Below are positions 26,608-34,769 of a DNA stretch of 64,000 bases, piece after piece. How positions within the stretch are numbered: position 1 is the first letter of the stretch; each line of letters starts with the position of its first letter. A program made the position numbers and the translations under genes. The notes below the pieces were generated by a model. It was not told the origin of the DNA. It saw only the letters and a list, made by a program, of their open reading frames with translations, and did no database searches. Origin of the DNA: Salisediminibacterium beveridgei (GTDB lineage Bacteria > Bacillota > Bacilli > Bacillales > Salisediminibacteriaceae); contig NZ_CP012502.1 in NCBI RefSeq assembly GCF_001721685.1, positions 3,348,001 through 3,412,000 of the forward strand, given 5' to 3'.

Positions 26608-26775
26608 GTGTACATCACTCTGTTTTTGACCGTTACCGGACTCATTGTCGGGTTTTTGTTCACGCTGTTTGATTACCGGATGGCCCTGACCGTATTCACA
26701 GGCGGCATTTTATTTCTCTTAATCGGGATCTCTATCCAACTGCAAACGCTGATCAATCAAAATAAACAATCATAG
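26608..26775 (+). CDS. Small membrane protein (55 aa), GTG start
   Basis: The frame GTG TAC ATC ACT encodes MYITLFLTVTGLIVGFLFTL, then FDYRM, a second helix (ALTVFTGGILFLLIGI) and a polar tail ending INQNKQS. GGAAGGAAG lies about 8 nt upstream of the GTG, and the overlapping ATG frame closes after seven codons, so GTG is the only workable start. It is another member of the small membrane protein run, of unknown role. Confidence 0.55.
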   Translation: MYITLFLTVTGLIVGFLFTLFDYRMALTVFTGGILFLLIGISIQLQTLINQNKQS

Positions 26776-26874
26776 CCTTCATGCGAATTTCGGATGGATG
26801 TTAAAGATGTTTCTCAAAAAGTTTTCCACTTTAATTAATCGTTAATTAGATCACCGAAGAAAAAGGGTGTTTTT

Positions 26875-27396
26875 ATGATCGTCCGAAAAGCACGGATTTC
26901 TGATGCACGGGGGATTGCCAAGGTGCACGTTGACAGCTGGCTATCTACATATCGAGGAATTATTCCAGATCAGTATTTAGATCAACTGACCTATGAAAAC
27001 AGAGAACGGCTTTGGGAAAGAAACATTCCTGAGGGGATCGTTTTTGTTGCGGAAGTTGAAGGCGAAATCGTGGGGTTCTCGTCCGGGAGCGAAGAACGAA
27101 GCGGTAACTACGAAGGGTTCAACGGTGAACTGAGTGCGGTGTATCTTCTGGAAGCGCATCAGGGCAAGGGGATCGGGTCATTACTGGTGGAAGCGATTGT
27201 GAACGAGCTCCTTGCAATGAACATTCGCTCCATGGTCGTTCTCGTCCTGAAAGACAACCCGTCCCGGTTCTTCTATGAAGCACTCGGCGGGACCATCATC
27301 GATACCCTTGAAATCGAGATCGCAGGTAAAAACCTCAGTGAACTGGTGTATGGCTGGGAAGATATCAGGGAGATTCTAAAGAAAAAGCATTCATGA
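26875..27396 (+). CDS. GNAT-family N-acetyltransferase
   Basis: The protein has 173 aa and is a typical standalone GNAT enzyme. Its N-terminus is IVRKARISDARGIAKVHVDSW, followed by VFVAEVEGEIVGFSSG, the acetyl-CoA motif A in LSAVYLLEAHQGKGIGSLL (QGKGIG, near residue 98), and motif B, PSRFFYEALGG. It resembles the Rim/phosphinothricin-type acetyltransferase branch, but its acceptor substrate cannot be predicted. It starts in a fresh intergenic region about 100 bp after the small membrane genes and may have its own promoter. Confidence 0.85.
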   Translation: MIVRKARISDARGIAKVHVDSWLSTYRGIIPDQYLDQLTYENRERLWERNIPEGIVFVAEVEGEIVGFSSGSEERSGNYEGFNGELSAVYLLEAHQGKGIGSLLVEAIVNELLAMNIRSMVVLVLKDNPSRFFYEALGGTIIDTLEIEIAGKNLSELVYGWEDIREILKKKHS

Positions 27397-27427
27397 ATGA
27401 ACAGACACGATTTTCGGAGGAATGACG

Positions 27428-27985
27428 ATGAAATTTGTACTTCTTTTTGGCCCTCAGGCAGTTGGGAAGATGACTGTCGGGCAGGAATTAGAAAAGAGAA
27501 CGGCATTGAAATTGTTTCACAACCATATGACCATTGAATTACTTGAACCTTATTTCAGTTTCAGCCCTGACATGTGGCGATTATCCACCCTGTTCAGAAC
27601 GGAAATCTTTAAGGCAGTCGCCGACAGTGATCAGGAAGGTTTGATCTTTACCTATGTATGGGCATTTGACCAGCAGGAGGATTGGGACTTTGTGGACCAG
27701 ATCTGTGAGATTTTCGAATCCAAAGGGGCAACGGTTTATTTTGTTGAATTGGAGGCTGATATCGGCGAAAGACTCTCCCGAAATAAGAGCCCGCACCGGT
27801 TGGCACACAAGCCTACGAAAAGAAATGTTGAATGGACAGAACGTGAACTGACGGAGACATATGAGAATCACCGGTTAAACTCCAATGAGGGTGAAATTCA
27901 AAGGGATCATTACATAAGAATCAATAATACGCATTTGACTGCTGGGGAAGTTGCGAAGATCATTACAGAGCGTTTTCATTTGTAA
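27428..27985 (+). CDS. P-loop small-molecule kinase-like protein (AAA_33/shikimate kinase fold)
   Basis: The protein has about 185 aa. A Walker A motif, GPQAVGKMT, lies at residues 8-16, followed by a nucleoside-kinase-like pattern with FHNHMTIELL, the acidic strand GLIFTYVWAFD, and a lid-like basic segment (RLSRNKSPHRLAHKPTKRN). This organisation fits small P-loop kinases of unassigned substrate. The ATG at 27428 is preferred because GGAGG is 7 nt upstream; the ATG at 27422 would be only 1 nt away. It follows the GNAT gene by about 30 bp and is probably co-transcribed. Confidence 0.75.
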   Translation: MKFVLLFGPQAVGKMTVGQELEKRTALKLFHNHMTIELLEPYFSFSPDMWRLSTLFRTEIFKAVADSDQEGLIFTYVWAFDQQEDWDFVDQICEIFESKGATVYFVELEADIGERLSRNKSPHRLAHKPTKRNVEWTERELTETYENHRLNSNEGEIQRDHYIRINNTHLTAGEVAKIITERFHL

Positions 27986-28082
27986 CACTTGATGAGGTCA
28001 CAGGGATTCAAACTATCAACTAATAAAAATCATTGATAAAACCGTTCTCAAATGATGTTATGAATCGATTCGGAGGGAAAAC

Positions 28083-28625
28083 ATGAAATCACTAATTATT
28101 ATGATGGCCGGGATGATACTGTTCACGGCCTGTCAATCACCAAACTATGACAAAGATGAAGTAATAGCTGAGCTCAATGGCGAAGAGATCAAGGTCGAAG
28201 AGGTTCTCTGGCAGTTTTCACTCGAGGAGGATCCGGAAGACATGATGACTCATTTCTTGAAACAGGAAATCATGCTGCTGGAGGCAAAAGATATGGGGAT
28301 CGTGGTTTCTGAAGAAGAGATTGAAGAGAGTAAACAAGCGATCTTTCCGGATACAGAAGCTGCTGAACGATATGAGCTGACAGATGACAAAGATTTTCAT
28401 GAAAAACAAGCATCGAAACTGGATATATCACCCGAAGAATATTTTGAAGCCAGAGAGGAAAGAATGTACAAGGTGCAGGCCTATACAGAAAAATATATCG
28501 AAGCAGAATTTGGCTATCCCTCGGATTCGGATGAAATAGATGAATGGGGCGAAAAGATTGATAGTCATTTTGAAAGTCTCTTCGATCGTTATAAAGAAGA
28601 CGGCAAATTGATCATTAAGTTCTGA
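28083..28625 (+). CDS. Lipoprotein with SurA/trigger-like N-terminal chaperone fold
   Basis: The protein has 180 aa. A lipobox LFTAC (Cys17) ends a short signal peptide, so the protein is anchored outside the membrane. The following DEVIAELNGEEIKVEEVLWQ resembles the start of SurA/PrsA N-terminal domains. It is followed by very acidic helices (EEEIEESKQAIFPDTEAAE). No peptidyl-prolyl isomerase domain is present in the remaining length, so any chaperone role would be isomerase-independent. It is a single gene with AGGGAAAAC upstream. The family assignment rests on pattern only. Confidence 0.6.
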   Translation: MKSLIIMMAGMILFTACQSPNYDKDEVIAELNGEEIKVEEVLWQFSLEEDPEDMMTHFLKQEIMLLEAKDMGIVVSEEEIEESKQAIFPDTEAAERYELTDDKDFHEKQASKLDISPEEYFEAREERMYKVQAYTEKYIEAEFGYPSDSDEIDEWGEKIDSHFESLFDRYKEDGKLIIKF

Positions 28626-28694
28626 CCTCATGACAAGTTGATCATTTCGCAGGTTGCAACAATCGACTTACGCTTTAGATAGGGAGTTGATCGT

Positions 28695-28874
28695 TTGAAA
28701 ATTTTTCTGTTTATTGCTACTGCAATCTTAATCTCCTTCACAATCCATTTCATACAGGAGCTGAATATTTCGCGGTTCTGGTCGGGGATGATGACTGGCG
28801 TCATTGCAGGACTCATCATATATGTTTATCGTACATTGACCGATCGTTCGAAGAGGAACCAAAATGATTCATGA
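28695..28874 (+). CDS. Small membrane protein (59 aa), TTG start
   Basis: TTG AAA ATT TTT opens a frame encoding MKIFLFIATAILISFTIHFI, a short loop (QELNISRFWSG) and a second helix (MMTGVIAGLIIYVYR), ending in a basic tail (TDRSKRNQNDS). GGGAG lies 9 nt upstream of the TTG. The two-helix topology is like that of the other tiny proteins in this region. The function is unknown. Confidence 0.55.
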   Translation: MKIFLFIATAILISFTIHFIQELNISRFWSGMMTGVIAGLIIYVYRTLTDRSKRNQNDS

Positions 28875-28948
28875 TCTCTGCTTTTTGATGATGCCTCACC
28901 TGTCTTCACCCATTTCATATCGATTTTTGAAAGAAGGAGAATGATCCT

Positions 28949-29065
28949 ATGAGAAAAAAGAAGATCGAAAACAACCATTCTCTTCATGCGATTCTCGGAT
29001 GGATGTTTGAGGTGCTTCTCTACTTCCCGCGTTTAATAGCAGCTGCAATTAAAGCAATTTTTTAG
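28949..29065 (+). CDS. Small protein (38 aa)
   Basis: The frame encodes MRKKKIENNHSLHAILGWMF followed by an amphipathic or hydrophobic helix (EVLLYFPRLIAAAIKAIF). GAAGGAGAA lies 6 nt before the ATG, which is good translational support. A basic N-terminus plus one helix suggests a membrane-associated peptide. It is the last of the small genes before a strong terminator. Confidence 0.5.
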   Translation: MRKKKIENNHSLHAILGWMFEVLLYFPRLIAAAIKAIF

Positions 29066-29202
29066 TGTCTGCGAACCTTTCCCTGCCACGGTTGCCAGGA
29101 GGTTGATCGGCAAATGCTTTTCGACTCAACAAGGAACTAGATTAGCAATCACTTGTTGACGGATCCTGTTGACATACATAGCGCATTCGCTTGAGAATCC
29201 AG

Positions 29203-29241
29203 AAGTGGTGTAGACGGCGGACGTCTGCACCACTTTTTATT
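29203..29241 (+). terminator. Intrinsic terminator
   Basis: AAGTGGTGTAGACG pairs with CGTCTGCACCACTT (one internal mismatch), followed by TTT. It closes the run of small rightward genes. Confidence 0.85.
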
Positions 29242-29323
29242 TACAGACAACAGATCATTTGATTAAAACAGATCCAAAACTGCGTTTGATTTGCGTTTTT
29301 CTTCTCCTTTTCAACAGATTTTG

Positions 29324-29533
29324 ATCGGTTTTCGTCCAATGGGCTTGGACAAGCTGAGGGTTAAAGGGTTTAGGGTTGTTTTTTTGCGTCAGAAGACGGG
29401 CTTGTCGGTTTCTGTTCATCAAAAGTCAGGCTTTGCTCGTCAGAAGTTCCGGTCTGTTCATCAAAAGATGGCCGCTGCTCATCAAAACCCGGCCCTTGCT
29501 CATCACGCCAGGATATATGCTCATCAATCACCT
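29324..29533. repeat. 21-bp periodic array A (DEQ-heptad array)
   Basis: After a leader containing GGGCTTGGACAAGCTGAGG come at least six imperfect 21-bp units of the type GTTCATCAAAAG plus nine variable bases. Read on the minus strand each unit gives DEQ plus four residues; read on the plus strand it gives HQK-type heptads. A second array with the same leader and unit order lies at 49232-49432. Neither reading frame has a convincing start, so I list it as a repeat rather than a gene. Confidence 0.8.
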
Positions 29534-29579
29534 TGAGCCGGTCGGAAATTAAGTGACAATCGATGCAGTTCATTTCAAA

Positions 29580-29623
29580 ACCACCCCTGACAGGCAGCTC
29601 TTCTCTGCCTGTCAGGGGTGGTT
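29580..29623. other. Long perfect hairpin
   Basis: ACCACCCCTGACAGGCAG pairs exactly with CTGCCTGTCAGGGGTGGT around a 7-nt loop. It lacks a run of six T, so termination is uncertain. The right arm is almost identical to that of the terminator at 47848-47899. Confidence 0.7.
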
Positions 29624-29707
29624 CGTTGGTTTCGACGCGTCTTTTCCGTCTCCTTTGGTACAGTGGCCAGAGAATACCAGAGCACGCAATCCGTGTTAGT
29701 CTTTTTT

Positions 29708-29750
29708 CCACATTGATGTGGCAAACAATAGTGACTTTCTTTAAAGAAAG
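29708..29750. promoter_or_regulatory. Two palindromes upstream of the PTS regulator gene
   Basis: CCACATTGATGTGG (29708-29721) and CTTTCTTTAAAGAAAG (29735-29750) are perfect inverted repeats within 105 bp of the regulator start. They are candidate operators for the activator encoded just downstream or for another regulator. Confidence 0.45.
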
Positions 29751-29809
29751 GGCTTTCATTTCTATGTAAAATGAAGATAGATCAAATGAACGAGACGGAG
29801 GTGAATGAC

Positions 29810-31942
29810 ATGCGACTGAAGGAACGGCCTTTAATGATTTTGAAAATGTTACTCAAACAAGATGGTGCTCCGCTGAAAATCAGCGACATTTCGTCTGCGC
29901 TGAATGTCTCAGACAGAACGGTTCGTAATGATCTCGATGACATTCGTGAAGAGCTTCACCAGAATAGCCGCATTGAATTACTTCGTAAGCCGGGAACCGG
30001 TGTATGGATCAAAGGCGATCCCGCTGACATACAGAAGTGTTTCAAGCTCGTTGAGGAAAAAACCGTCGTCCCCTTCTTCACACAGGAAAAACGCGTGACG
30101 TGGATTGTGTTCAGATTGCTGTCGAGTGATCGTCCTATGCTGTTAAAAGAGATCGAGGCCACACTCAAAATCAGTCTTTCCTCTGTGCAACGGGATTTTG
30201 AACAAGTGGAAAACCTCATGAACGAACATCAATTCACTATCCACCGAAAGAGTGCTCATGGCTATTGGGTAACCGGTGATGAATGGGTCCGCCGGCAATG
30301 GCTGTTTACGATACTGGATTCGGAAATCGATACGGATCAGGATATTACCCGCTTCCGCCTGAATCAGGCATTCACTTCCTGCATAAGTAACGTGACCCAT
30401 TTTCAGCAAAGAATCCCTGCGATCCTGGCGCTCATCGATAAAAGCCCATTTAACTTCACATTGCAGTCGAAAACTAACATCGTGCTTCACCTCTTCATCA
30501 TCTGGATGCGCTCTTCGGATGCGGATTCTTTAAACTTCGATGCAGCATGCTACGGGGGTGCGCAGGAAGCGTTACACTCCCTGAGTGAAAAACTGATCCG
30601 GACGATATTGGGGACGGATGCCAAGATCAATGAACATGACGTTCACTATTTAACGATTCATCTCGTCTCTTCAAGGTATTCCACCACGCTCGCACCGGAT
30701 CAGTTCAGCTTAAAAGATGATGAGGTCGTCTCACGGATGATCACCATCGCCGGCAGCTTCCTGGGACTTGACCTGCACGATGATCATTTGCTGCGCACCG
30801 GACTATTCAATCATCTGGATCCGATGATCAATCGCATAACGCATAACATTCCCGTGGAATCATCTGATGCCATCAGCATCGAAGAGCTGTATCCGGGGAT
30901 TTCAGCCGCCGCTCTGGCTGCGTCTCAAGTGGTTGAGGCGGTGTATAACGTCAAGGTCCCGAAACGTGAGATGGATTATATCGCTCTTTATTTCGGAGCA
31001 GCCATTGAACGGCAGTCTCCCAAGCTGCCATTAGAAAAACTGCATGCTGTTATCATTTGCGAAACCGGCCTTGGGACTTCGCAGTTTGTCAAAGAACGAC
31101 TCACACGTTTTTTGCCGAACATTCATATCGAGGACGTCGTCAGTCGCTACGAAGCCTATCGCTACCAAGACGATGCCATCGATTTATACATGACGACCGT
31201 CCCGTTAAATCCGGACTGGACCAAGAAACCGGTCATCAACGTAAAGCCGATCCCTGACTATACGGATCTACTGACGATTCAGTCATTGATCACCGATATC
31301 CAGTCCGATCAGCCACACCTTTATTCCAATTATTCGAACGATATTATCGCCATTGCCAAAAAATACGGTTTGAATGACGAAAATTTTAATGATGAATTGA
31401 TCCAATACCTTCAAAAAACAGGAATCGAGGCTGCGAATACGCCAGAACCTCAACTTGAAACGAAAAAGGGGCTACTGACGTTACTGCCGGAAAACAGGAT
31501 CACCATTACCGATGAAGAGCTGAACTGTGAAGAATCCGTGTTCCAATCTGTAGAGCTCCTGGAACATAAACTGTGTGTGCTGCCTGACTATAAACATGCC
31601 GTCATCAATCGACTGAAATCGAACGGCCCTTATATGTTAGTCACCCACCACGTTGCATTGCTGCACGCGAAACCTGAGGAAGGAGCGCTGGAGCCTTCCA
31701 TGTCCCTTTTGTTATGTAAAAAAGGCGTCAATTTTAACAAACCAGGATTCGACCCAGTCTATTTGATTTTTTCTTTTGCAGCAACGGATGATTATTCACA
31801 CCTGCAGGCATTATCTGAACTTCTGCTCGTTGTTGGTGAACAACGACATGTCAATGCGCTACGGGAGATGCAAGATACGCGGGAAATCCGCCCTTATTTA
31901 CAGGCTTCACTACTCGATGGAAAAGGAGATGACGAAGTGTGA
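29810..31942 (+). CDS. PRD-containing PTS-controlled transcription activator (MtlR/BglG-type)
   Basis: The protein has about 710 aa. The order of domains is an N-terminal winged helix (LNVSDRTVRNDLDDIREEL, near residue 35), a second helix-turn-helix region (LLKEIEATLKISLSSVQRDF), and two PTS regulation domains in the middle with conserved histidines (INEHDVHYLTIHL, MDYIALYFGAAIER). A IIB-like domain follows (IICETGLGTSQFVKERL), and then a C-terminal IIA-like domain with the phospho-accepting His in THHVALLHAKPEEG. The start at 29810 lies 6 nt after GGAGGTG. It leads the operon and overlaps the IIA gene as GTGA, so it presumably activates this PTS according to the phosphorylation state. Confidence 0.9.
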   Translation: MRLKERPLMILKMLLKQDGAPLKISDISSALNVSDRTVRNDLDDIREELHQNSRIELLRKPGTGVWIKGDPADIQKCFKLVEEKTVVPFFTQEKRVTWIVFRLLSSDRPMLLKEIEATLKISLSSVQRDFEQVENLMNEHQFTIHRKSAHGYWVTGDEWVRRQWLFTILDSEIDTDQDITRFRLNQAFTSCISNVTHFQQRIPAILALIDKSPFNFTLQSKTNIVLHLFIIWMRSSDADSLNFDAACYGGAQEALHSLSEKLIRTILGTDAKINEHDVHYLTIHLVSSRYSTTLAPDQFSLKDDEVVSRMITIAGSFLGLDLHDDHLLRTGLFNHLDPMINRITHNIPVESSDAISIEELYPGISAAALAASQVVEAVYNVKVPKREMDYIALYFGAAIERQSPKLPLEKLHAVIICETGLGTSQFVKERLTRFLPNIHIEDVVSRYEAYRYQDDAIDLYMTTVPLNPDWTKKPVINVKPIPDYTDLLTIQSLITDIQSDQPHLYSNYSNDIIAIAKKYGLNDENFNDELIQYLQKTGIEAANTPEPQLETKKGLLTLLPENRITITDEELNCEESVFQSVELLEHKLCVLPDYKHAVINRLKSNGPYMLVTHHVALLHAKPEEGALEPSMSLLLCKKGVNFNKPGFDPVYLIFSFAATDDYSHLQALSELLLVVGEQRHVNALREMQDTREIRPYLQASLLDGKGDDEV

Positions 31943-32394
31943 GTACGATATTGCAGCATGTAAACGAAGATCTGATGATGGTTCATGCGAAAGCATCCAA
32001 CCGGAATCAGGCGATTGAATTTGCAGGTGACCTGCTGGTGAAAAATCACCTGGCTACAGAGGCGTATATTTCAGCAATGATTCAAAATGTGGAAGAGAAC
32101 GGCACTTACATCGTCATTGCGCCAGGGATTGCCTTGCCTCATGCCCGTCCTGAAGCGGGTGTGCTTGATATGGGCATCAGTATTGTCACACTCGAAGAGC
32201 CGATCCCCTTCGGCCATGAAAAGAACGACCCGGTGGATATCGTGATCGGACTGTGTGCAGTTGACCACGATAAGCATCTGCATTTACTATCGAGCATCAT
32301 CAGTTTTCTGAGTGATGACATCATCAAACAGGAACTCTCTGAGGCAACTTCAAAGCAAGAAGTCATTCAATTAATCAAAAGGAGTGGGATGTAA
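31939..32394 (+). CDS. PTS IIA component, ascorbate/mannitol-fructose type
   Basis: The protein has 151 aa, the normal size of a single IIA protein. The active-site histidine is His68 in PGIALPHARPEAG, the hallmark of this IIA family. It accepts phosphate from HPr and passes it to the IIB protein encoded next. The GTG start overlaps the stop of the regulator gene by 3 nt within GTGA. Its stop overlaps the start of the IIB gene by one base (TAATG), so all PTS proteins are translationally coupled. The transported sugar is not evident from sequence. Confidence 0.9.
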   Translation: MSTILQHVNEDLMMVHAKASNRNQAIEFAGDLLVKNHLATEAYISAMIQNVEENGTYIVIAPGIALPHARPEAGVLDMGISIVTLEEPIPFGHEKNDPVDIVIGLCAVDHDKHLHLLSSIISFLSDDIIKQELSEATSKQEVIQLIKRSGM

Positions 32395-32660
32395 TGTACA
32401 AAATTGTAGCGGTTTGCGGAGCAGGTGTAGGCAGCAGTATGATGCTGAGGGTATTTACGGAACAGGTGATTCAAAAGCACGGGATCGAGGCCACGGTCGA
32501 TGCTTCTGATATCGGCAGCATCAATCCAGATGAATATGACATTGTCGTCACGACGTCTGATTTTGCCGATCGATTATCAACGGGCGCAGCTATTATTCGT
32601 ATGGACAACATGACGGACAAAGTGTTTCTGGAAGAGGAATTACTGAAAATCATTAAGTAA
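32394..32660 (+). CDS. PTS IIB component, ascorbate type
   Basis: The protein has 88 aa. The phosphocysteine is Cys8 in IVAVCGAGVGSSMML, the P-loop typical of lactose/ascorbate-like IIB proteins. It is followed by a Rossmann-like fold (VDASDIGSINPDEYDIVVTT). It transfers phosphate from IIA to the incoming sugar bound by IIC. It lies between the IIA and IIC genes with only 15 bp before IIC. Confidence 0.9.
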   Translation: MYKIVAVCGAGVGSSMMLRVFTEQVIQKHGIEATVDASDIGSINPDEYDIVVTTSDFADRLSTGAAIIRMDNMTDKVFLEEELLKIIK

Positions 32661-32675
32661 TGGGGGAGATCGTAA

Positions 32676-33953
32676 ATGGATTTCATTATGTATTTTATTA
32701 ATAACATTCTAAGTGAAGCGGTATTTCTCGTCGGACTTGTTGTTCTTATTGGCATGCTTTTGCAGAAGAAATCGGTTGATAAAATCGTCTCCGGAACCAT
32801 TAAAACCATGGTCGGTTTCCTGTTAATCACCACAGGGGCACAAAGCCTGGGTGTTTCCTTGCTGCCCTTGCAGCCCCTCTTGAGTGAGGTCTTTAATTTA
32901 AATGTCGATGTGCCTCCTCTCGAAGAAGCGCAGGCTCAGAGTTTTGCGGATATCGGCACCGAAATGGCCCTGATCTTCGCCATCGGCTTTTTAATCCACA
33001 TTCTTTTTGCAAGAATCACGCCATTTAAGTATGTTCACTTATCAGCCCATGTCTCGTTTTTTTACTCCGGCTTAATTGCAGCGCTCCTCATCTTCAACAC
33101 AAACCTTTCGTTGGTATCTGTGGTTGCAATCGGTTCGATCATGTTGGCGCTGTATTTGACCATCACGTGTGCTTATATTAACCCGTTGATGAAAAACATC
33201 AAGGGCGGAGAAGGATTCACCCTCGGTCACTCCAGTTCAAGTGGTCTCTGGATCGCAGCTCAACTGGGTAAACTGGTTGGGGATAAAGAGAATGACCTGG
33301 AAAAAATCAAAATCCCGTCAAGTTTAAGTTTTCTAAAAGAGATGACGGTTGCATTAACCGTCGTCATGACACTGATGTTTCTGATTGTTTCGCTGTTATC
33401 CGGTCCGGCAATGGTCAGAGAACAGATCAGTGACGGCCAGGATATCGTCAGCTTTTCCATCATCAACGGGCTGACTTTCGGGCTGTGGATCACCGTCATC
33501 ATTACCGGTGTCCGGATGCTCCTGTCGGAAATCATCCCTGCCTTCCACGGCATTGCCGACAAATTGATTCCCAATGCAAAACCGGGTCTTGATGTTCCGC
33601 TCTTATTTCCAAACCATCCGACATCCGTCATCGTCGGGTTCCTGACCAGTCTGACCGCAGGCTTCATCGGCATGGCCTTCCTCGGGTTCATCAACTATCC
33701 GGTGGCTGTATTCCCGGCTCTGATTCCAACGTTCTTTACCGGGGCTGCGACTGCCATCTTCGGAAATTCCACCGGAGGGGTCAAAGGGGCACTGCTCGGT
33801 TCCTTTATTAACGGCTTAATCCTGATCTTCGGACAAGCCTTCCTGCTCCCGCAAGTCGGCACGTATGAACCGGTCATGCGTATATTGAGTGAGACGGACT
33901 ATGCGCTGTATGGACCACTGCTCGGTTACTTGATTCAGTTTATAGCAGGGTGA
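32676..33953 (+). CDS. PTS IIC permease, ascorbate (UlaA/SgaT) family
   Basis: The protein has 425 aa, with about 10-11 membrane helices. The pattern MYFINNILSEAVFLVGLVVL, KTMVGFLLITTGAQSLG, GFTLGHSSSSG and PALIPTFFTGAATAIFGNSTGG is characteristic of the UlaA family of IIC transporters. It would move and phosphorylate ascorbate or, more likely here, a related sugar acid or sugar. No ascorbate catabolic genes (UlaD/E/F, UlaG) follow; a TrpA-like gene does instead. This makes the substrate assignment open. Confidence 0.88.
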   Translation: MDFIMYFINNILSEAVFLVGLVVLIGMLLQKKSVDKIVSGTIKTMVGFLLITTGAQSLGVSLLPLQPLLSEVFNLNVDVPPLEEAQAQSFADIGTEMALIFAIGFLIHILFARITPFKYVHLSAHVSFFYSGLIAALLIFNTNLSLVSVVAIGSIMLALYLTITCAYINPLMKNIKGGEGFTLGHSSSSGLWIAAQLGKLVGDKENDLEKIKIPSSLSFLKEMTVALTVVMTLMFLIVSLLSGPAMVREQISDGQDIVSFSIINGLTFGLWITVIITGVRMLLSEIIPAFHGIADKLIPNAKPGLDVPLLFPNHPTSVIVGFLTSLTAGFIGMAFLGFINYPVAVFPALIPTFFTGAATAIFGNSTGGVKGALLGSFINGLILIFGQAFLLPQVGTYEPVMRILSETDYALYGPLLGYLIQFIAG

Positions 33954-33958
33954 ATGCC

Positions 33959-34675
33959 ATGAAAAATATCATCATTTATTTGACGCTGGCATTCCCGAAT
34001 GAAGAGAAGTTTTTCAAAATACTTGATATGCTTGACCGCCTGGGCGTGTATGCCGTCGAAATCGGTATACCGGACGACAATCCGTTTATGGACGGAAAGA
34101 CGATTCAAGCTTCGCATCATGACGTATTGAAACGGAAGTATTCACCCGAAACCATCGTCTCGATGATTCAAACGATCATGAGTGACTATCGGTTCGAAAC
34201 CGTCCTGATGGGTTATCAGGACAGCTTTGAGTCAAACCGGATCATCGGACATGATGCTTTGACGGATGCTCATTTACTCTGTGTGAACAAAGCACTGACA
34301 TTTGCAGATCATCCGAAAGTCATTCAGCTGTATGACCCGGACATGGATGAGTCAGCGATTCAGGCGACAGTAAAGCACAACACCCTGTTCGCTTATTGCA
34401 TGTCACACAAATCTAAAACCGGTGTGCAGCTGGAAACCAGTACAGACACGGCGGAGACGATTGAGACCGTAAAAAAACATGCGGCGATCCCTGCTTTCCT
34501 CGGGTTTGGCATTAAAGATGACAACCATGCCGAGAAAGCAGCTTCCATGGGCGCAGACGGGATCATCATCGGTTCTGCATTCGTATCCAAAAGCATCCAC
34601 GGATCCATCGCTGATTTGGAACAGTACGTCAAAGACATGAACCAGGCCTTCAACAACCGGCTTGAAGTGTATTAA
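33959..34675 (+). CDS. TrpA-like TIM-barrel protein in PTS operon
   Basis: The protein has about 238 aa. It shows the main signatures of the tryptophan synthase alpha chain: VEIGIPDDNPFMDGKTIQ (keeping the catalytic Glu and the Asp of the DG pair), YCMSHKSKTGVQ, FLGFGIKDD, and GADGIIIGSAFV for the phosphate site. Indole-glycerol-phosphate lyase chemistry (retro-aldol) is thus structurally possible. However, no trpB or other trp gene is present. The gene starts within the IIC stop region (ATG 33959 with AGGGTG upstream) and is the last of the operon. It probably acts as a lyase, aldolase or isomerase on the phosphorylated sugar delivered by the PTS. Confidence 0.75.
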   Translation: MKNIIIYLTLAFPNEEKFFKILDMLDRLGVYAVEIGIPDDNPFMDGKTIQASHHDVLKRKYSPETIVSMIQTIMSDYRFETVLMGYQDSFESNRIIGHDALTDAHLLCVNKALTFADHPKVIQLYDPDMDESAIQATVKHNTLFAYCMSHKSKTGVQLETSTDTAETIETVKKHAAIPAFLGFGIKDDNHAEKAASMGADGIIIGSAFVSKSIHGSIADLEQYVKDMNQAFNNRLEVY

Positions 34676-34726
34676 TGGCAAATCAAGAGCCTGAAGTTTC
34701 CTGTCGTCACCTGGTTGATTGATCTA

Positions 34727-34759
34727 AAAAACTCCTGTGATCGGTCTCACAGGAGTTTT
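34727..34759. terminator. Bidirectional intrinsic terminator
   Basis: ACTCCTGTGA pairs with TCACAGGAGT, with AAAAA to the left and TTTTT to the right. It separates the rightward PTS operon from the leftward recycling operon. Confidence 0.92.
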
Positions 34760-34769
34760 TCTGATTGCT

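Noticed and set aside
29386-29533. CRISPR array
   Set aside because: Units are directly tandem without unique spacers, are degenerate, and no cas genes are present.
29291-29536. HQK-heptad protein on the plus strand of array A
   Set aside because: No ribosome binding site, and the second array does not keep a comparable gene structure; a repeat artefact is more likely.
29370-29759. DEQ-heptad protein of 129 codons on the minus strand
   Set aside because: The frame crosses the promoter palindromes and a perfect hairpin, and the same frame is broken in array B.
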